This document shows positions 6,328 to 8,201 of a stretch of 8,201 bases of DNA, piece by piece (position 1 is the first letter of the stretch; each line of letters starts with the position of its first letter). The notes beneath the pieces were generated by a model. That model made no database searches. It saw only the letters and a program-made list of their open reading frames with translations, and was not told the origin of the DNA. This stretch comes from a bacterium (lineage in GTDB: Bacteria > UBA6262), in assembly GCA_028716025.1 (NCBI GenBank), contig JAQUQP010000082.1, forward strand, positions 1 through 8,201, written 5' to 3'. The translations under genes and the position numbers were made by a program.

Positions 6328-6377
6328 CGGTTACGATGCCTGATAGTACAGTAAGGTAAAATCAGGCTTCGTTACCG
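6328..6377 (+). repeat. Long imperfect inverted repeat between the HIT and DUF167 genes
   Basis: The left arm CGGTTACGATGCCTGAT (6328-6344) and right arm ATCAGGCTTCGTTACCG (6361-6377) pair over 17 positions with 2 mismatches around a 16-base loop. The inner 7 bp (GCCTGAT/ATCAGGC) are perfect. No T-run follows, so it is not a standard terminator. The right arm can instead pair with bases further on: 6367-6374 with 6387-6394 (8 bp, one wobble), and 6372-6376 with GGTAA at 6355-6359 in the loop. TACAGT in the loop (6347-6352) also matches ACTGTA at 6381-6386. The whole stretch is only about 100 bases and has no gene. It may be a structured leader for the DUF167 gene or a worn palindromic repeat element. 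Confidence 0.7.
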
Positions 6378-6410
6378 ATCACTGTATAACGAGGTATAAA
6401 CATTTAGCTT

Positions 6411-6629
6411 ATGCATAAAACAAACATCCGCGTTATTCCCAGGGCAAAGAAGAACCTGGTTAAAGCTGAACCTGGTCGCCTGAAAGTATATCTTACGGCT
6501 CCGCCACAGGACGGCAAAGCCAATAAGTTATTAATTGAAGTATTGGCAGAACACTTTCAGGTAAAAAAGAAACAGGTGCATATAATTCGAGGAGAAAAAT
6601 CCCAAGACAAAATCATAGAAATAGATTAA
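6411..6629 (+). CDS. DUF167 / YggU family small protein
   Basis: A protein of 72 residues, slightly shorter than the usual 75-100 of DUF167 (PF02594; E. coli YggU). It shows the family signature: Asn-Ile-Arg-Val-Ile-Pro-Arg-Ala-Lys-Lys-Asn (5-15), Leu-Lys-Val-Tyr-Leu-Thr-Ala-Pro-Pro-Gln-Asp-Gly-Lys-Ala-Asn (24-38) and Gly61-Glu-Lys-Ser-Gln-Asp-Lys67. The Pro-Pro-x-Asp-Gly-Lys-Ala-Asn loop and the Gly-x-x-Ser-x-Asp-Lys motif are the most conserved points of the fold. No biochemical function is established. The ATG at 6411 is the first in frame after a TAG at 6405-6407. The nearest Shine-Dalgarno-like GAGG (6391-6394) is 16 bases away, too far to be ideal, and lies within a possible RNA hairpin, so translation may be weak or controlled by structure. 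It lies between the HIT and YqeY genes on the same strand. Confidence 0.92.
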   Translation: MHKTNIRVIPRAKKNLVKAEPGRLKVYLTAPPQDGKANKLLIEVLAEHFQVKKKQVHIIRGEKSQDKIIEID

Positions 6630-6637
6630 ACTACACT

Positions 6638-6675
6638 TCGTACTTGCTGGCAACTGTTCCTCGTACTGACTGGCA
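6638..6675 (+). repeat. Imperfect 15-base direct repeat upstream of the YqeY gene
   Basis: TCGTACT-TGC-TGGCA at 6638-6652 recurs as TCGTACT-GAC-TGGCA at 6661-6675, with a 23-base period; the two outer blocks are identical and only the 3-base middle differs. It occupies most of the 67-base gap between the DUF167 and YqeY genes. Spacing of about two helical turns would suit a two-site operator, but a local duplication or a genome-wide intergenic repeat is equally possible. Confidence 0.65.
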
Positions 6676-6684
6676 CACTATTAA

Positions 6685-6699
6685 AAGGAGATCAGAATG
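6685..6699 (+). promoter_or_regulatory. Ribosome-binding site of the YqeY gene
   Basis: AAGGAG at 6685-6690 lies 6 bases before ATG at 6697, a strong and well placed Shine-Dalgarno sequence, in contrast to the poorly served DUF167 start just upstream. Confidence 0.8.
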
Positions 6700-7155
6700 T
6701 TATTAGAAAAGATCAATGAAGATTTGAAAGACGCTATGAGAGCCAAGGATACACTTAAGACTGATACTATCAGGATGTTCAAATCAGCTTTGAATTATTA
6801 CCAGATAGAGAAGCAACTAAAAGAAGTAAGTGACGAAGATGCAGTGATGGTATTACAAAAACAAGCCAAACAGCGTAAAGAGGCCATAGCTGGTTTTGAA
6901 AGCGGTGGCCGTACCGAAGCCGCGGAAAAAGAAAAAAAAGAGTTAGCTATATTGGAAAATTATTTACCCAAGCAAGCGAGCCTGGAAGAGGTTAAGAAGA
7001 TCATCCTTGATACCATAGTTGAAGTTAGCGCAATGAACAAGAAAGATTTCGGTAAAGTGATGAAAGCCGTGACCGGCAAATTGAAGGGGCAAGCCGACGG
7101 AAAAGTTATTAGCCAGATAGTGAACGAAGAACTGGCTAAAAAAGAGCAGGTGTAA
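6697..7155 (+). CDS. yqeY: GatB/YqeY domain-containing protein
   Basis: A protein of 152 residues, the normal length for stand-alone YqeY (PF09424). It is highly helical and charged. The N-terminal half (1-60) has Leu-Leu-Glu-Lys-Ile-Asn-Glu-Asp-Leu-Lys and Ala-Met-Arg-Ala-Lys-Asp, then Arg-Met-Phe-Lys-Ser-Ala. The middle reads Lys-Gln-Ala-Lys-Gln-Arg-Lys-Glu-Ala-Ile and Phe-Glu-Ser-Gly-Gly-Arg, followed by Glu-Asn-Tyr-Leu-Pro-Lys-Gln. The C-terminal half has Lys-Asp-Phe-Gly-Lys-Val-Met-Lys-Ala-Val and the Gly-Gln-Ala-Asp-Gly-Lys-Val-Ile block. The C-terminal part is related to the tail domain of GatB, which contacts tRNA in the Gln-tRNA amidotransferase, so a link with tRNA is assumed but not proven. 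In many genomes it sits beside rpsU, dnaG or a HinT gene; rpsU is not present here, and a DUF167 gene occupies that place. The macro-Nudix gene follows after 26 bases. Confidence 0.93.
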   Translation: MLLEKINEDLKDAMRAKDTLKTDTIRMFKSALNYYQIEKQLKEVSDEDAVMVLQKQAKQRKEAIAGFESGGRTEAAEKEKKELAILENYLPKQASLEEVKKIILDTIVEVSAMNKKDFGKVMKAVTGKLKGQADGKVISQIVNEELAKKEQV

Positions 7156-7170
7156 CGGCATAAAGGTTTA

Positions 7171-7184
7171 GAGGGGTATAGATG
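7171..7184 (+). promoter_or_regulatory. Ribosome-binding site of the macro-Nudix gene
   Basis: GAGGGG at 7171-7176 is 5 bases before ATG at 7182. It supports this start and makes co-transcription with the YqeY gene, 26 bases upstream, plausible. Confidence 0.7.
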
Positions 7185-8129
7185 CAGGAACTTAAAATAT
7201 GCGAGATTACGGTTAAAGTGATGCAAGGCGATATCACTGAACTGGCAGTTGATGCGATTGTAAATGCTGCCAATAACAAATTGGTCATGGGTGGTGGTTT
7301 AGCCGGAGTGATTCGCCAAAAGGGCGGCCAGCAAATTGAGGACGAGGCAGTAGGTAAGGGACCGATCGAGATCGGTGGGGCTGTACCGACCAGTGGGGGA
7401 TTCCTGAAGGTCAAATATGTCATTCACGCGGCGACCATGGGAATGGACTTTAAAACCGATGAAGTAAAGATCAGGGAATCCTGCAAGAACGCTTTACTGG
7501 TTGCCAATGAACTCAAATTAAGCTCAATTGCCTTACCGGCTTTAGGCTGCGGCGTAGGGCATTTTCCGTTAGTCGGAGCGGCCAAGATAATGGCCCAGGA
7601 AATCCTCAGGCATATACGGGAAACTAAGACCGGTTCTTCCTTGAAAGATATAGTTTTATGCCTATACGATCAGAAAGCCTTTGATATTTTTGAGCGAAAC
7701 GCCATGGGTTATTTAGATTATATCGAAAACCAGTTACAGAGTCCGTTTGCTACCGTCGACACGATCATCGATATTGATGGTTCAATAGTACTGATCAAAA
7801 GGGCCAATCCACCGTATGGCTGGGCTATCCCCGGAGGATTTGTGGATTACGGAGAATCGCTAGAGGAAGCTGCCCAAAGAGAGGCCTTGGAAGAAACCTC
7901 ACTCAAAGTAATTAACCTTAAACAATTCCATACTTATTCTGATCCAAAACGCGATCCGCGTTTTCATACTATTTCTACAGTATTTACCGCTGCCGCAAGC
8001 GGAACGCCCAAAGCGGATAGCGATGCCGCAGAAGTCAAACTATTTCTGGAAAATACGCTGCCGGAACACATGGCTTTTGACCACCGCCAGATACTGGACG
8101 ATTACTTTAAGTCAAAGAAAAAAGGATAA
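7182..8129 (+). CDS. Fusion of an Af1521-like macro domain and a Nudix hydrolase (putative ADP-ribose processing enzyme)
   Basis: A protein of 315 residues in one open frame. The macro domain (about 8-175) has Gly16-Asp-Ile-Thr, Val23-Asp-Ala-Ile-Val-Asn-Ala-Ala-Asn-Asn32, Gly37-Gly-Gly-Leu-Ala-Gly-Val-Ile, His82-Ala-Ala-Thr-Met and Pro119-Ala-Leu-Gly-Cys-Gly-Val-Gly, which form the ADP-ribose pocket. The Asp that follows the glycine run in MacroD-type deacetylases is Ala41 here, as in Af1521/ALC1-like domains. The Nudix domain (about 188-310) has Trp214-Ala-Ile-Pro-Gly-Gly219 and the Nudix box Gly219-x5-Glu225-x7-Arg233-Glu-Ala-Leu-Glu237-Glu238. The usual final Gly is Ser240. Asp254-Pro...Asp258-Pro-Arg-x-His resembles ADP-ribose pyrophosphatases. 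The likely job is binding or freeing ADP-ribose and splitting it to AMP and ribose 5-phosphate in the cytoplasm. Domain calls are firm; the coupled reaction is inferred. Confidence 0.92.
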   Translation: MQELKICEITVKVMQGDITELAVDAIVNAANNKLVMGGGLAGVIRQKGGQQIEDEAVGKGPIEIGGAVPTSGGFLKVKYVIHAATMGMDFKTDEVKIRESCKNALLVANELKLSSIALPALGCGVGHFPLVGAAKIMAQEILRHIRETKTGSSLKDIVLCLYDQKAFDIFERNAMGYLDYIENQLQSPFATVDTIIDIDGSIVLIKRANPPYGWAIPGGFVDYGESLEEAAQREALEETSLKVINLKQFHTYSDPKRDPRFHTISTVFTAAASGTPKADSDAAEVKLFLENTLPEHMAFDHRQILDDYFKSKKKG

Positions 8130-8160
8130 GGGTAATAGGATAGCAGGATAACAGGAAGTG
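8123..8160 (+). repeat. Degenerate 8-base tandem repeat (AGGATARC type) after the macro-Nudix gene
   Basis: AGGATAGC (8137-8144), AGGATAAC (8145-8152) and AGGAAGTG (8153-8160) are consecutive octamers. A further AGGATAAG at 8123-8130 overlaps the stop codon of the macro-Nudix gene and is followed by GGTAAT. The pattern is a short intergenic tandem repeat with no coding potential, similar in scale to the GCGG repeat at 4623-4650 but with a different unit. Confidence 0.6.
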
Positions 8161-8179
8161 GCTATCAGTAAACCAGAAT

Positions 8180-8196
8180 ATCAGGAAGTTCCTGAT
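8180..8196 (+). repeat. Near-perfect palindrome at the right edge
   Basis: ATCAGGAA, one central G, then TTCCTGAT: 8-bp arms at 8180-8187 and 8189-8196. The single-base centre makes an RNA hairpin unlikely, so a dimeric protein site or part of a larger repeat cut by the window edge is more plausible. The ATCAGG/CCTGAT hexamers are also the inner arms of the inverted repeat at 6328-6377. The 72 bases after the macro-Nudix stop show no gene and no terminator. Confidence 0.6.
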
Positions 8197-8201
8197 GCCC
8201 T

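Noticed and set aside
6306..6359. A 17-codon ORF whose ATG overlaps the HIT stop codon as ATGA
   Set aside because: The overlap looks like coupling, but the ORF runs through the inverted repeat, has no ribosome-binding site and encodes nothing recognisable; most likely chance.
6328..6377. Rho-independent terminator after the HIT gene
   Set aside because: The stem is long but has no T-run after the 3' arm; the following bases are mixed.
6385..6400. TATAAC at 6385 and TATAAA at 6395 as -10 boxes for a DUF167 promoter
   Set aside because: No acceptable -35 box is found 16-18 bases upstream of either; too weak to annotate.
7136..7423. Antisense ORF opposite the macro domain, and similar antisense ORFs at 188-598, 1203-1487 and 4010-4351
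   Set aside because: All lie opposite firmly identified genes and show no recognisable motifs.
7182..8129. The macro-Nudix fusion as an artefact of joining two genes
   Set aside because: The frame is continuous through the linker, with no second ribosome-binding site before the Nudix half and no duplicated or broken motif at the junction.

Overview
The window reads as a stretch of chromosome from a diderm (outer-membrane-bearing) bacterium, probably an uncultivated lineage. Support comes from the tail of a β-barrel outer-membrane protein ending in Arg-Phe at the left edge, three exported proteins with N-terminal hydrophobic segments, DUF4416 (a family I associate with Omnitrophota, Desulfobacterota and similar phyla) and moderate-to-low GC by eye. 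Omnitrophota, Margulisbacteria (WOR-1), Elusimicrobiota or Firestonebacteria would all fit. The sequence alone does not decide, and I saw no marker gene (rRNA, tRNA, ribosomal protein). All genes lie on the + strand. There is no insertion sequence, phage gene, CRISPR array or defence cassette.

Layout. (1) 2-166 is the C-terminus of a PorV/PorQ-like outer-membrane protein, closed by a rho-independent terminator at 207-230. (2) A good sigma-70-like promoter (245-273) sits almost on top of the next start codon and opens an overlapping three-gene operon (282-4613): a catalytic M16 zinc peptidase, a paralogue whose metal site is destroyed, and a family 5 (oligopeptide/dipeptide/nickel type) solute-binding protein. 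The peptidase pair looks like a periplasmic M16B heterodimer, and the binding protein could capture the resulting peptides. (3) After a GC-rich 7-base tandem repeat come a DUF4416 protein (4662-5201) and a protein derived from the YchF/Obg-family GTPase that keeps the coiled-coil region and TGS domain but has lost the nucleotide-binding motifs (5232-5921). (4) Small cytoplasmic housekeeping-type genes follow: a HinT-like HIT protein, a DUF167/YggU protein and a GatB/YqeY-domain protein. They are separated by short intergenic stretches that hold inverted and direct repeats. (5) 7182-8129 is a single ORF fusing an Af1521-like macro domain to a Nudix hydrolase, which suggests an enzyme that releases or binds ADP-ribose and then cleaves it. 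(6) The right edge (8130-8201) is non-coding and repeat-like.

Most worth a second look are the hollowed-out YchF derivative, the macro-Nudix fusion with its altered residues, the active/inactive M16 pair linked to a peptide-binding protein, and the structured 6328-6394 intergenic element, whose right arm can pair with either of two partners. No complete, clearly undescribed multi-gene system is evident; the rest is ordinary chromosomal content.
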